From Ciona savignyi (taxonomy: Eukaryota > Chordata > Ascidiacea > Phlebobranchia > Cionidae), in assembly GCA_000149265.1 (NCBI GenBank), contig CH003098.1, forward strand, positions 215,279 through 279,278: a stretch of DNA of 64,000 nucleotides, written 5' to 3'. The position numbers were made by a program, and so were the translations under genes. Below the pieces are notes generated by a model. It did not search any database, was not told where the DNA came from, and worked only from the letters and a program-made list of their open reading frames with translations. Below are positions 1 to 13,394 of this stretch, in pieces. How positions within the stretch are numbered: the stretch's first letter is position 1; each line of letters begins with the position of its first letter.

Positions 1-3000
1 TTCGCATGTATTGTTGGATATTTAACATGATGATTCAATATAATTAAAGCGAATACCGCACGCGCATACGTTATTTAAACACCGAAATCTATTTTGGGAT
101 TATTCAATTTTAGTTGGTGCAAAAATGGTCCGTTTGATCAATTATTTGCTAACAATACCACGTTGTTCTTACATTGTCGTAACAATGCCAACTTTCCATT
201 GTTATGACCAGGTCGTCATGTCGTAAGAATAACCTCATTACTATTGTTACCACAAGGTTGTTTGTGCCGCAAGAATCCTGTACTTTTCCATGGAACTAGT
301 TCGAAAACGAATGCCAAACTCGCTCAATAATTCATAACCTCGGCTTTATTCACACAGCTAGCCGAGCGTCAGCGCTGAGTAAACCTGACCAATTTTGTTT
401 AATTGCAACTTGCTTTAACTGAAGGGCTATGCAATATTTAAAACCAGGACATTACTGCTCTTTCCTTCCTGAGCTAGTTCTTCTCTTTCTATTCTCTTTT
501 GTTCTCATTGTCTCTTTATTATTTATAGTCTATCACACGTTTATCCGATATCTTGTTTTATTTACGCTGGAATTATATTTCCCAATACATTTTTACGCTT
601 CAGGACATGGAAAACGAAATTCGTTTGAAAATTGATCTCCGCGTGACGCAACAATGAAATTAACGCCCAAGAAACGAAAATTATAATATCGATTCTTTTC
701 TGTCTCAATAAAGGAATAGGAAAATAAAATCAATGAAAACATAAGACGTAGGCCGACCGTATCCACTTGTACAGAGTGTTCCGGGTAAATTTAACGAAAT
801 ACAACCTTAACCGACACCTGTCGGATTTTTTCACGATGATTTGTGTTACCAGTTATGTAGACAGATTGCCGAAGTAAGCTACCAGTAGCTATTGTAATAT
901 TAAACCTAACTGCTTGTGGGATTAATTACTGTGCAGCTGTCTATGCGCTCATAACAGACATTGTTACGCAGCAACACCAGTCGTAGGTCATTGCTATACA
1001 TCACAATGTTCGGTGTACGTAACAGTACTCCTATGAGACCTTTATGTCGAAAGTAACAGTTGCCAGGACACGTGTGATACGCAACAATAGGAACCCTAAT
1101 CAAAGCTGATCTGCCCGAGGTTAACAAAATCTCTAAATGTTTTGAACACATCTCCAAAACCGTAAATTTACACAACATAACTTTTCGAAATTTAAGCCAG
1201 AACAGAGCTTTCGTGCAAAAACATCGTCTATAACCTTCGTGTGTTCTAGCCAGGTGCCGTAGTTTACGATAAATCGAATGTCAACGCATAGCCATTCACG
1301 GGTATAGATGAAGCGAAAAATTCCAACGAAACTGGCGTTATAGCGCACATATCCGAACCTGTTAAAGACACATGCGATCGAGCCTATCAGACTGTCCACC
1401 CCAAGTCCATTAGCAAATAAAATAGTGTTTCCATTTATGGTGTTCCTAAAACAGTGTTTCCGTGAATATTGGAAAAAAACAACAGGACCATTTTGTGTTT
1501 TTGATTGTGGTTGATGAAAAGAAACCCAACTGGCAACACTGCTTTGCTTGAAGTTTGCCTGCCCCCATTAATGGGGGGTTCAACAACCTTCAACAAAGTC
1601 GTGTCGCACCCTCCCACGTCGGGGCATAAAAAGGGGTAAAAGGGGTTTTCTCCGAACCAACCGGCGCCGGGTTTCGAGAACGTTTTCGATGCGTCTTTTC
1701 ACGTCACTTCGAACGGAACGAAAAAACAAAGAAATTTGACTAAAAAGAAGAAAATAGGTTTCGGTATAAAAAAACTGAAATCGAATCTGAGTATATACTC
1801 CTGGTACTTTATCGCTTCGTGAGGTTACAATAACAATAATTTCTCGTTTCGTTATTGCGTCACTATACACATTGAAACCGACGCGGTCCTACTAACTTTT
1901 AACCTTCGCGCAGTGCTTAGATCGATCTCCCCAAACTAGGCTGAACCAGCATTGCGCGTCATTTTACGGGAGAGTTGCCTTTTTCTATTTGCTGGGATTT
2001 GTTTTGGGGGAATCACCGAACGGTTAAGTCGAAAGAAAACTCGTAATTTGTGCCTCCGGCAATCGTCTCTCGTGTAAATTCGTTGATGTTGTAATAAAGT
2101 GCTGCAATTGCGCCATAACCGAGGTATACTTACCATCCGCAAAAACCAAGAATTCACAATCCGTAAATTTATTTTACAATCCGTAAATTTCTAGAATAAA
2201 ACTCACATGTGTTAATAGTTAACTAATTGTTTAGATTCCCGAACACGTGCGTCATATAAAGCTATGACATCACAATATGTCACATGTCGTTGTATTCACT
2301 GTCACACAAACTCGATCTTTATCTCAACTTCAGAATTTGAAAGTCGTCACATCAGACACATTTACGTAAATGCGTAGGAGTTCACGTCATAACTGTTAAT
2401 TACATACGTCTTGGCGGATTGCAACACAGGTGAAATAATCGGTCACCGATCATTTTAGCGAAATGTGTTCAATGTTTAAAATCTCTTAACGATTATCTAA
2501 AATATTTATGGTGTTTAACGCTTATTTTCGAATTGCCGATTTAACTTTTGCTCACTAACCAATTGTAACTTGGTCTAAACTCTAAACATTTTGTGGTTGA
2601 CTGGCCAATGCGGCCGATTAATATATACCGATTTCTTTTTAAAAACGGCCGTAAGGACTCCAGCATCGCGCTCCGTTTTAAAGATACCATTTGTGGAAAA
2701 CACCTAAGCATATGATAGCTAGTGCAAATTGACCTTGTCTGAGAGCCTTAAAAGCAATGTTGCTTGTATTGGCAACATTATTTAGCTTCTGTATAATGTA
2801 ACACGTATTTATACCAGTGTACTGAAACGGGTAACTAAAATCACCCTGTTTTGGGAAAAATATTTTAATTTATCCTTTGAAAATGAAAAACGCCAGTTGA
2901 GGATTAGAATGTAAGCCTTAAAAGGTCAGAGGTCCCTCAGAAATAACAACATAAACCATTTAGTTAAATATGTAGGAAATATTATAACGCAAACAACTTG

Positions 3001-4040
3001 GTTCTTAATTATCGATCCCCGTAACATTTACACGGAAGGGTCGTGTCGCCGACTGGTTAACTGATACTTATATTGCATGAAGGTTCGAATGAGCATCATG
3101 GCACATATATACCATATCATTACAAAGAACCTAGTAACAGGCACATCAAGAATTTTGAACATGGACCGGTAGAATCATAAAAGCAATTTAATAAGAGGCG
3201 TTAAAGCAAGCAGATGATGAGTTTGAGTATAGTTGAGTTAAGAGAGGTTTCCGAGAAAACGGTTGAAGGTGTGTAATAAGTGCCTGAATTTGTCTGTTAG
3301 TAAATTGATATTCTGACCTTATTAATGCCGGATTTAAGTCAGCAACTTCTTTATAAAGGTAAGTATATAAGTGTATTATAATCGATATTTTTATATCTTG
3401 AAGCTAGGATATGTTTAAATAAAATCAGCAAATATTCCTTTATAATTCAGAAAAATCGGCGATAACGCCAAAATGCTGAAAAACGGTCTACTTTTTTACA
3501 TTTTTTGATGTCGGGAATTTCCCTTTTTCTTTAAATTAAACTTCTATAAGCAAACTATCCGCATGTCATTTAGCAATAAGTTATATAACCTTATTGTGTA
3601 ACCCTTTCTAACTAATGACCTGGCAACCGGATATGCCTTTAGCTTGTTTTGTTTTCCGAGAAAGCCTATAATTACGTTTAAATAAATATAATGAGGAATT
3701 TCCCTACCTTCGCTATAGCACCATTTAACAAATACCGCGATATTTGAAGTTAGTGGTATCACGTTCGCATACGTTTCCCGTAAAAAGGCAATATTGGTGC
3801 CTGTTAATGACTTTGATCATTTACAGCTCTGGCATGGAGAAATGCAAAATTTACATATTAACCGACAAGCGGGGAATTTGGAAATTTATGACGTGGTTGG
3901 TTTTTAAATAATCAACACAACTAGATAAATACATCTCGTTAATTTTCGTGTTATAAATCATCAACTCTATAGTCAAGGTTTGAATGTGTTGACGCGATTT
4001 ATATTTTCTTTGTATTTAAGTTATATTTTTCTTATTTTTT
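1..4040. other. Gene-poor stretch, no gene recognised
   Basis: Open frames here are under 100 codons, lack splice-supported neighbours and match no family I recognise, including three overlapping minus-strand frames between 906 and 1870. A short direct repeat, ACAATCCGTAAATTT, occurs twice around 2158-2190. A tRNA-like patch near 3040-3105 may be a decayed SINE head. I see nothing else that can be supported. Confidence 0.5.
3430..3540. repeat. Dispersed repeat shared with 42885-43010
   Basis: Both places share the order: a frame of AATAA, a TTCCTTT run, GATAACGC, then AATGCTGAAAAAC, a T-rich ACATTT block and GGGATTTCCC or GGAATTTCCC. The shared order over about 110 bases suggests two old copies of one unnamed repeat family. 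Family and ends are not resolved. Confidence 0.45.
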
Positions 4041-4044
4041 TGAC

Positions 4045-4150
4045 AGGCTAAGTTTCGAACTGATGACGGGGTAGCTGCTAAGACTGGTTTTTGTTTATTA
4101 TTCGGTATATGTATCGATCACGTTAACTATTCGCCCACATAAGCGTACCA
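4045..4150 (-). repeat. Short tRNA-like SINE copy (SINE-B)
   Basis: On the minus strand this reads as a tRNA-like head (TATGTGGGCGAATAGTTAACG, close to a tRNA-Ser/Leu A box region), an A-rich middle, and a B-box-like GTTCGAAACTTAGCC at its end. The same three-part unit recurs at 11970-12215, 13395-13585, 40910-41010, 51172-51290 and three times at 52005-52380. Confidence 0.55.
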
Positions 4151-4357
4151 TTTGTTAATTTAAATTCGTCTCACAGGGCATGGGATCCTGGCGCCACACA
4201 ATTACATCGCAAACACACAAGTTCAAACCTACAATGGATTCCAGAGATTACCACCAATGCCACAGTCAAATAAGACATTTGACATTTAAGAGAGAACCAA
4301 GAATTAGAAATACTTAATTTTTATAAGCGTTGGGATGAAAAGGCTTGTTTATCAAAC

Positions 4358-4711
4358 CTAAACAACGCAAAAATGCTCTTTACGATAATCTTTATAATTA
4401 GGTTCAAGCATCGTAAATATTGTTGTCGATCCCAATTCAAAAGTCAAACGAAATTTACGAGCTTCTCGCTCAAGAATCCCAATGTTTGCACCGTGGAATT
4501 GCGTCACATAAGGTAAACTGAACAAATTTTGCATATACACAGAAGGGGGTTTGACTTTTACTGTATGGACAAAACCTCATAGTTCATTGTTCAGAAAGAA
4601 TTCAAACAAATCTTTCCAGTTGGTTAAACATTCCAAACTCAACGCCACCACAAAATCAATGTTGCAACATGCAAGTGCAAATTGTGCAGCGTTGCCTGTG
4701 GTAAAAAGCAT
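4358..4711 (-). pseudogene. Broken open frame of unknown origin
   Basis: Read on the minus strand, two open segments lie in one frame and are separated by a break, together about 118 codons. The amino-acid make-up looks protein-like: hydrophobic stretches with spaced charged residues, for example FALACCNIDFVVALSLECL in the first part and LEREARKFRLTFELGSTT in the second. I do not recognise the family. No clear splice signals flank it, so it could be a decayed gene copy, two exons read through, or chance. Confidence 0.25.
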
Positions 4712-4923
4712 CTTCTTTGTGGTTTGTTGTCAGGAATTGGATGAAAAAAACGAAATGCTACCAATACATAAGTTAATTATAATTTGAAGAAATTTTTATC
4801 TTTTTCGTAATCACTAAGTTGGTGTCGTTTGACTCTTAAGTGTTAGTTTGCGCGAATATAGATTCTGCTTTACAGAGTCAATATCTTATATACCGTTCTT
4901 AGAACCCGTAGGTATGGCAAGTA

Positions 4924-5381
4924 CAGGCCCGGTGCTAGGAACCGCGGGGCCCAATTAGAAATGTGATGGCGGGGCCCCTACTCTTCATAACAAAATTTAT
5001 GGGTGTTTATATATCATAAAATACATACCAGTACATACAAACTACAAAAATAGACATTTAATACTTGCTATAAAACAAATTAAAAGTAATGTGGATGCTT
5101 ATTTACGAAATATTGTTTTACTTCCAAAATATATATATTTAGATTGTTTAGCAACCATATTCATTATGACGTAACAGACAGACGCAGAAATATAAATTTG
5201 ACTTAGTTATGATGCATAACAAATTGATATTATGAGAAAGAATATTATTTCACTTTTTATTTTAAGTTTCAGTAGTATTTTAAACCTCGTAATACAGAAA
5301 GACCCCAGCTAGCGCGGGGCCCCTTTAAGGTGCGGGGCCCAATTTGATCTAATCGGTCAAATCGGCCTAAAACCGGCCCTG
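4924..5381. mobile_element. hAT-type MITE, 458 bp
   Basis: The ends are inverted: CAGGCCCGGTGCTAGGA on the left and, read in reverse complement, CAGGGCCGGTTTTAGGCC on the right, which is the common hAT end style. A perfect 8-bp target duplication, GGCAAGTA, lies at 4916-4923 and 5382-5389. The inside has no coding capacity and carries GGGGCCC runs near both ends. Eight-base duplications are the hallmark of hAT transposition. Confidence 0.9.
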
Positions 5382-5389
5382 GGCAAGTA

Positions 5390-8214
5390 ACACTGTGATT
5401 AAAACAGTCTCCATCGAACAACCCGCAGACATGGTTTGTCTTGCATTAGCGCACTAATTTAGACAACTTTTCCGCCTAAATTAGCAAGTATAATATGGAT
5501 GACAAAAGTATTCGATTTAAAAAGTCCATTTTGAAATGATTAAAAAAAGTTTATTTTTGGAATGATTAATGGTCGTTAAACTAACGCAACCCCACAGTAA
5601 AACTTAATTTCTTTGCTTGGGCAATCCGCAAATTTTTTTTTATTTCCTTGTCGATTTAAATCCCCAAATTCCCGTTTAAAAATTTAACGGTGATTCCCCT
5701 TAAAACCTCCCAAAACCGCATATTACACCATCGTCTCTTAAAACGGCTAAAAGGACTAAAATAACAACTGTTCGTGGTAAGGCGTTTTGTTTATCACCGA
5801 AGACCATATAAAATGCCATTTCAACAGTTTCAGTTCCGCTTGAGCCTATTTTTGCAAACTACATGCTTGTCTTCATAGACTTATTTCGTTAAATGTAAAT
5901 TTATTGATTTATTGTTTAGTACTTTTGGTTAGGTTTTAGCCACCCTGTTTAATATTTTTCTGAATTGTATGTTTGGTTTTTAACATGACTTTTCAATCAT
6001 TTACCGATTTTCATCTGTTGATATGTGGTAAACTAACTCTTGTATGTGTTTTGTTTGCTTTTACAGAAAGAAAATTCATAAACTAAAAACTAAAGCATAA
6101 AATATGCAACAACAGCCTTAAAATAATAATTCCAAAAATATTATAAAATTTCGGTGTTGTTAAGCCATCTTGTCTATTGTAATAAAAATTTGTACGTTGT
6201 GGTTGTGGACCATATCATAACATTGTGACGAGTGTCAGACAACGTGAGTGTAGTAAAGTCCGTGACACCAGGCGTGTCGAAATTTATGGCAAGAATATTA
6301 AAATATTTTAAAGATAAAATATCCACTTTGTGCAGGATTTTTTAATATTAAAAATAAGATTTAAAGCGAAATATGAAAAGTTTAAGACATGTAAAATAAA
6401 TTTGAATCACTGGTCTGATATCCAGTGCGACAAATATTACGGCACACCATACAAACGGACATTTATTTGACACATTTTAAAATATTTATCTTTAGCTATC
6501 TAACTAAGTAAATTTTGGGGTCGGATATGGTAAATTCCGTCCATAAGTTCAAAATATAAGCGTTATCGCACAGATAAACACGTTCCACCGTCGCTTGCCA
6601 GACATCATGTAAACACGGACTTTAGCTACAAGACCATTGGTCTTGGGATCAAACCAGGCTCATTGAAAAATAAAAAAAAACTTCGCTGCGTTTTTTTATA
6701 TTCGGATATTGGGACTTGTCTAAACTTGTAGATTGTTCAGCTTTTGTTAAAATCTCACGAAGCCTTGATATATGTGAGATGCGACAAGGGCAAACCTAGT
6801 GTCACTTAAATATACAACCTGTTTTGTGAATGCGCATTTTGCACTGCTTAATATGATGTCATTGTTGACTCTGTTAGCAAGTGTAAATTAGTGTATTTAT
6901 ACGCCCCCTTCGAAACGCCCCTAGTGAGAGTAGATGAACCAATCAGCGTGCTTATAAAAGTTCCATAAACAAACAGCGACCTTTGTGCGTTCATAATGGG
7001 AAAATCCCATGGTTTACTCTGGTTCACTCAAACCTGCTTCAAAATCATTTCAAAACTTTCCACTTGTGACCTCACATACCGTATCGATTGTTGGCGAATA
7101 ATGGCATACACTTCACCGAGAGTATGCCAACTTAGCAGACGTCGTCAAGAAAACTAATCTGTGTTAAACATCTTAGCTGTTATTTAATACAACTTTTTGG
7201 ATATAAAACCGAAACAACTAAAAAAAAGTTATGTAGATTTAAGGTTACTTTTAGGTCAAGATTTTAACCATCGAAACCCAGACACTTTGTTATTACAGCA
7301 TTGCCGCATTTTCGCTCCGCGCATCACTGACAGAGACCTTAGCAACTTGTTTTAGTTTTCAATTTTTAATAATAATGCCGTACGTGTTAGATTTGCGTCA
7401 ATTTAAAAGGTTCCAGTTCATTTGTATGTTATAACCAAACACAATTAATAAATCTCTGTGAAATTATTGCTTCAACGATGTGTGCACAAAATTGGCCTTA
7501 GTCATACCCAATATACATAACCAGTCCAGACAAAAATACAACTCAAATGGTATATTATCCTAAGTTAGACGACCGCGTACGCTTTAATTACTACTTATTT
7601 ATATTCCTTTTTTACTGGCGTGTTTTAATGACGGTTTGCCGTCTTTTCCTGTTGCTGTGTTGTGATTTTTTTATTTGCCATTTTTTTTAATACTAGGCAT
7701 AAAGTGATTAAACTAAACTATCAATTACAAGCAGGTTGCAACATTGAGTGTAATTTGGTCTTTTTTAGTTTTTTTGCATTTAAACGAATTCGGCAACCAG
7801 TTTTCTTATACTCGGAAATGCGGAACTGGCATTCTTTGTTATTTTTTGCCTCTATTATGTCATAGTCTGAGTACTGGTAATTTTCCGCTCACAATTCTGG
7901 GTTAGATGGAGACAAAGGCTTCAATATTGTTTGACAGCAATAGTTAAATTTTATTGGGCGGCAGAATTACGAATTCAAAATAACAAAATACCTGTTTTGG
8001 TCGCTTTTAATACTTTATTGATTATGATTATACATTCTACCTCATACCAACTTTAGCTGAAATGTTTGTGTGTAGGTTCTTTGACACCAAACTTACCAGT
8101 TAATTGCTGGTTAATTTAAATGTTTTGATGTTTTAACAACTTCTGTGCCAGAAATAATGTCCTATGATTTGCAAGTATGATCAAATTAGTTGGGGATACC
8201 ACTAACCATAGATA
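5390..8214. other. Gene-free stretch
   Basis: AT-rich, with T and A runs. The only open frame over 60 codons (near 7662-7865) is low-complexity and lacks a plausible start context or family match. No RNA gene or element boundary could be supported. Confidence 0.5.
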
Positions 8215-8222
8215 CTGTGTAG

Positions 8223-10309
8223 CAGTAGCGGATTAAGGGGGGGGCTAACAGGGCTGCAGCCCGGGGCCCCCATCATCAAGGGGCCCCCAATTCCTAACTA
8301 GATCATACGATTAAATTATTATCGGTACTTCAATAACTGTTTAAATTTATACTGATTGAACGTTATACTTTGTAATAAGGCTTTGTTGCGTCTATATGTA
8401 CATTGTTACGTCACACACTACTGTTTTTTCGAGGACGCAATTGCGAGCCTTGGTCTTGTCATATTTTTAGTATTAGACGTGAACAAAGTGTAAGTTAACA
8501 AAGTTTACATTTACAGTTTAATTTTAGATTAAATTAGTGCAGGCGGTGTAACTTTTGATGGTCAAAACTTTCGCCCGGTATGATTAGGCTAGCCGGTAGC
8601 CTGTTAGCCAACCGATGAAATGGGTGTTAGTCTTCAGCATGAAATTTGCCTAATTTTGTATTTTTGTTAAACCGGTGGCCCATGAGTTTTTATACTTTAC
8701 TCTTAGGATGCAGCTTAGATATCCTAGTGGAGCACAAAAGCGTGCAGCTGCTTTAGAAAAGAAGAAAAAAGAATCACATCTTGCTGAAAATATTCCTAAA
8801 CTTACAACTTTCCTTAAACTAAGTAGAAGTACAACAGCAGGTGAGGATGAACCCATTTCGCCTAAGTTGGACATTGGAAATCAGACTATACATGGATCTT
8901 CTATGCATGTATTGGATAAGGATGTTAATGCTTGTTCTGAACCTAAAAGTGTAATGGATGATGTTATTAGTGATGATCTTAACTTTTGGCCACAAAAAAT
9001 TTCTGAAAACTTGAGAAATTACTGGATACAGCGTGGTTCATCTTCATGTCAGCATAAAAATCATGGTTTTAAAGAATCAGTGGTACAGTTGGAGAAATAA
9101 TCACAACGCCGATACTGTAGTATAGCTTTGTTTCAGTGCGTTCATGCAAGAACAGGAGAACAGTTTGATAGAACTTGGTTATGCTATTCTAAAACAAGTG
9201 GACGAGTTTATTGTTTTGTATGCAAGCTAATGTCAAGTACAGTGAGTAAGCTGACCAGTGGATTAAATAATTGGAAACATGCTCATGAAATACTTATGAA
9301 TCATGAAAATTCTAAACAGCACCTTGATGCCATGGCAGCTTTATGTGCTCGAAAGTCATCCAGTCAGATAGACAGCGATCCGGTGCAGCAGTATGAAGGC
9401 GAAGTCCAGTATTGGCAAGAACTTCTTCGGAGGCTAGTCAGTGTTGTGAAATTTCTCTGTGTCCGTGGCCTCGCGTTTCGTGGCAAGAATGAACTAATAG
9501 GTTCATCCAACAATGGTAATTATCTAGGCATACTTGAGCTTCTGAGTGAGTACGACACGTTTCTAGCTGAACATATTAGTAAGCATGCAAACATATGTGA
9601 GCTGAGTAAAGACGACATTCGTCATGCAGCAATCTCAGTTAATGGAAACATATGTAAATGATATTGAAGACTGCTTCCCATCGGAAATGATTCATTTTTC
9701 TGAATTTTACAAAACCGTTAGTGGTCAAGAGAAGAAAAAATCACGGAACTCAAGTACAGAGATAGAAATGCTTTTGCTGTTGAATGAAAATATGTGTAGC
9801 CACATCTTTCCAAACGTTCACATCGCACTTCGCATTTATCTGTGCATGGCACCATCCAACTGCTGTGGAGAGCGATCCTTTTCGAAATTGAAAAGAATAA
9901 AAAATGAGGCGAGGAATTCCATGGGTCAAGAGCGACTCAATTTTCTCTCACTTATGAGCATCGAAAATGATGTTGTTGACTCACTTTCCTTCACTGATTT
10001 GATCCGCGACTTCGCCCTCAGAAAAGCTCGCAAAAAATCGATCTAACACATTATTCGTAGGATGAATGCTTATTAGCTTGATGAATTTGTATATTCGTTC
10101 GTTGTATATGTGAATTTCATTGTAATTTTTGATAGTATTGTATTAATGATTGATGTTATCTGATGCTTTGTTTCAATAACACAAAATGTTCAGTTGGTTC
10201 AGGTCGTGTTTTCAGCCTATTAACGTTAATTTTATATTTATGCTATATATCGATAGGGCCCCTGTCGAAATTTCAGCCAGGGGCCTCGTACAACCTTAAT
10301 CCGCCCCTG
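8223..10309 (+). mobile_element. hAT transposon with decayed transposase, 2.1 kb
   Basis: The left end CAGTAGCGGATTAAGGGGGG and the reverse complement of the right end CAGGGGCGGATTAAGG form imperfect terminal inverted repeats, followed inside by GGGGCCCC-rich subterminal DNA on both sides. Eight-base target duplications flank it: CTGTGTAG at 8215-8222 and CTGTGTAA at 10310-10317, differing at one base. It encloses a plus-strand transposase relic of the zf-TTF/DUF4371 hAT branch (related to ZMYM1-like proteins). The element is shorter than an autonomous one because the middle of the transposase is missing. Confidence 0.9.
8708..10046 (+). pseudogene. hAT transposase relic (zf-TTF / hAT dimerisation)
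   Basis: Three open pieces remain. 8708-9100 holds the lysine-rich amino end and the conserved DLNFWPQKISENLRNYW-like linker. 9128-9661 continues in the same frame after an in-frame stop at 9098-9100 and holds the TTF-type zinc finger (RTGEQFDRTWLCYS, VYCFVCKL, then a conserved H-x-H region) and the start of the DUF4371 segment (LAFRGKNE). 9624-10046 lies in another frame and holds the hAT carboxyl dimerisation region (NCCGERSFSKLKRIKNEARN, then LNFLSLMSIEND). The catalytic middle, usually several hundred residues, is absent, with the frame change near 9650 marking the deletion. It cannot make an active enzyme but could be mobilised by a related one if the ends are intact. Confidence 0.85.
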
Positions 10310-11639
10310 CTGTGTAATCTTTTTTGCCTGCCAATTTTTAGATGGGATATCAAATAGGATTGAAACTATGATGAATGTTGGCTTACAGGGTTAGATATGC
10401 ATGATCCTGTTTATCGGAAGAGTTGTTATAATTTGGCCAGGTTGACACACAAATAGCTTTCGCACATGGCTATCAGTCGTATATTGAGAAAGCATCAGGT
10501 ACCCGATGATCAACAACTCGAGCAAATAGTTATAAAGTTCCGTTACAGAGCAATAGCCACTGTATGTTTGTACAATATTTGCATTTTACCAGATTTCTAT
10601 GGTGTTTTTAACCTCTTGGATCAAAGGGGTTCCTGAATATGGCAAAACTGGGGTAATATTAACAAAGCTTCAATACGTGAGCTAGTTCTGGAAGTTTAAT
10701 GCGCTTTGTGTATTCCTGGGCAATTTATCATTATTACCTGTTGCTTTATTCAAATCATCCTGACCCTTAATTTTGAACACATATTAGATGCCGTGGGGTT
10801 GGAGTAATGCACAGCGGTTTGACCATTACACAGTAATATATCCTATACCCACAATAATTTCAATGGAGCTGTTAAAGTGTTTGAATCAAACAGTACGTTT
10901 AATTTGGACGAAATCTCTGGATCGGAGCAATATAAAACGCTAATATAGGCCGAGATACTGTTTATCTACTGAAGGTCAAAGTCACTTTACAATATAACCT
11001 ACGAGTACGCATACTTAAAAAGAAATCTACCAAAAGAGAAAGGATTTGTAAAATCCCCGTAAGCTGTCAACGGGGATTTCTAACCCACTTCAAGTATTGA
11101 GATAAACAGTTCTTGTAATTGTTTGCTATACGCAGCAAGTTTGCTATATACACATGATGCAGAGAAGTAAATAAAAGTAAAATTCCCCATTTTCGCTGCA
11201 ATTTAGCAAAATAGCATTTGCTTGGTGGGTAAACAAGCTGTCTGTTTTACTTTTTACCGGGTAGAAATCGTTTAACCGTAAATTAGCATATTTGCAGCAA
11301 ACTACATGAGTATCGGTCTAGTGAACAGTGTCAATAAGTTTAGATAGTTTTTTAAACCGCGGCCCTTGTTTTACCCCCAAAAACATATTAGAAATTGTCT
11401 AAACCCATTAAGTGTTTATCTCGTTTGTTAAGTTTTAGTAACATTTCTTACTTAGAAAAGGGCATGCATCATATTGTACTTACGCTACATATTGGAAGGT
11501 TGTATTAGATGCATTCTGATGTCTCGGGGCATCTGAAAGTTAAATTTTGATAATGTGCGCCAACTAGCGGCCACAAAAAGTGTTTTTGGTGAGGAAATAT
11601 TAGAGGGCATTGATCAGATTACTTCGCGCCCTTCGTAGG

Positions 11640-11815
11640 GTGCCGAAGCAGTGTATTGCACATAATTAATCACCCATATTTTCCTTTAAACCACCACTTG
11701 GTTAAGGCGATGTCTGCATAGTACCTTGTCCAAGGACACAACCAAATAAACGGTGACTGGTTTTGAACCCACAATCTATTGGATGCCCGTAGACGCTCTT
11801 ACCTAATAACGTAAT
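11640..11815 (-). repeat. tRNA-derived SINE copy, degenerate (SINE-A)
   Basis: Minus-strand order matches the full copy at 35390-35680: A-box remnant, a TTCAAAACCAG B box, then GTGTCCTTGGACAAGG and an ATTGCCTTAACC-like segment. It is heavily diverged and lacks a clear tail. Confidence 0.5.
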
Positions 11816-11969
11816 CGATCAGATTCTTAACAAGCATAAAATCGCTGCAGAGAATATTCTTTGCAGTAACCAAGATGGCTGATGTGTGGGTTACTTTTAT
11901 TAAATATAATACGTACCACTAGGTTGCACTCTAGAGTCTTCCGTTTGATCCTGCAATTATGTTAGAGAA

Positions 11970-12215
11970 TTTAAATGGTCGTGTGGCCAAATCTCTAACC
12001 TATCACTACACACACCTATATTATACAAAAACGTACTTACGGACGATCATGGGTTTGAAACTTGGCCCGAAAAAAATGTAATGGAATTGAATGGTCACGT
12101 AGCCGGATGGTTAATTTTAAAATATTTTTAAATATTTATACGCCTAATTTTCTATAGAAACGGTCTTAGTGATAAGTCTATAGTGGGTTAAAAACTTAGC
12201 CCCGTATATACTAAA
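11970..12215 (+). repeat. Two adjacent SINE-B copies
   Basis: The first (11970-12060) starts GTCGTGTGGCCAAAT and ends GGGTTTGAAACTTGGCCCG; the second (12085-12215) starts GTCACGTAGCCGGATGGTTAA and ends GGGTTAAAAACTTAGCCCCG. Both show the tRNA-like head, A-rich middle with an ACGGTCTTAGTGA-type segment, and B box at the end. Confidence 0.6.
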
Positions 12216-13394
12216 AAAAAAATTAATAATGATCCTACCCAAATTAATGATCCTAGCCAAATGGCTTGAGCGAGGCCAATTCATATAGAATTATATACAA
12301 AAAGTGGGAAAGAAGGTTTGCATATTTCCACTTTTTATTTAAGTGTTCGCTGATTATCACTATATTAGCTTTTCCAATAATCATGGGAATTATATTGGGA
12401 ATTTAAATAAATTACGTTCTTAATTTAAAAATCATGCTAATAATATGGGTCAATTTGTGGGTGTTAGTCATAATTTTTGGTGATAATCGGTGTAGTCTGA
12501 ATCGCAATCATCTTTTCCCGGTCTGACGAAATAGATCAACAAAAAAATTAACACTCTATATTAGCTTCTCCAACACATGACTGTGTTACACCGATTTTAC
12601 TTTTGCATGTTTTTTTGTGCTGTCATTGGGGCTACGATGCCTCTGAGCCGAGTGTCACCGAGCACACTTTTCTGATCACCCTTTCTCGACCCGCATATGT
12701 GAAAATCCCATTACCAACAATTTGTGTATGATTACTTAAAAAAATTAAAACAAAAAGAGATGATTTTTGTTATCTGTTGCAAGGTAATTTACCTATTTTA
12801 CATAGTAGCCCAGTTTACTTTACTTGAGGTCTATAAAAAGTATAGTTCGTAGTTTAAAAGTGATCTTTAACTAATAGTATTCAATCACCTGCTGTCCCGA
12901 TTCTCTGTTGCTAAGCAACCGATTGCTTCTGAGTCTTCTGCAACAAAAAATAATATTTGAGGTTTCATAAAAATAATTATTTTGTGAAAGTAGATTTGAT
13001 GCCCACCCAAGATAAAACATCCGGTTTTGTCCTTGGCTAAGGCGCTAATATATCGCTGCCTTGGTTTAGTGAATTTATAGGAACTATTTAAAAAAATGTA
13101 ACGTGGGGAAAGTACCCCTTTAACCCGATGGTGGTCACATGCTAATCTGACAATTCTTTGTGGTAACAGCGTTGTGAAACATTAAAATCCCATGATGTTG
13201 TGTCTCTGTGTTGTATCAGTGACGTGGTTCTATCTTATTACAGTTGATCCGAGAAAAAACATAATATATGTAGCACGTAAAGTTAAGAACGGATTTTAAA
13301 TTTGGTGCCGAGCGCGACAGTATGTATAGAAATAAACGGTTTTATTAGGGTGATTGCGTGATTCGCTCAATATTTTATAAGTACGGTGGTGGGA

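Noticed and set aside
906-2157. Series of minus-strand open frames of 60 to 96 codons
   Set aside because: They overlap one another in different frames, lack splice partners and have no family patterns.
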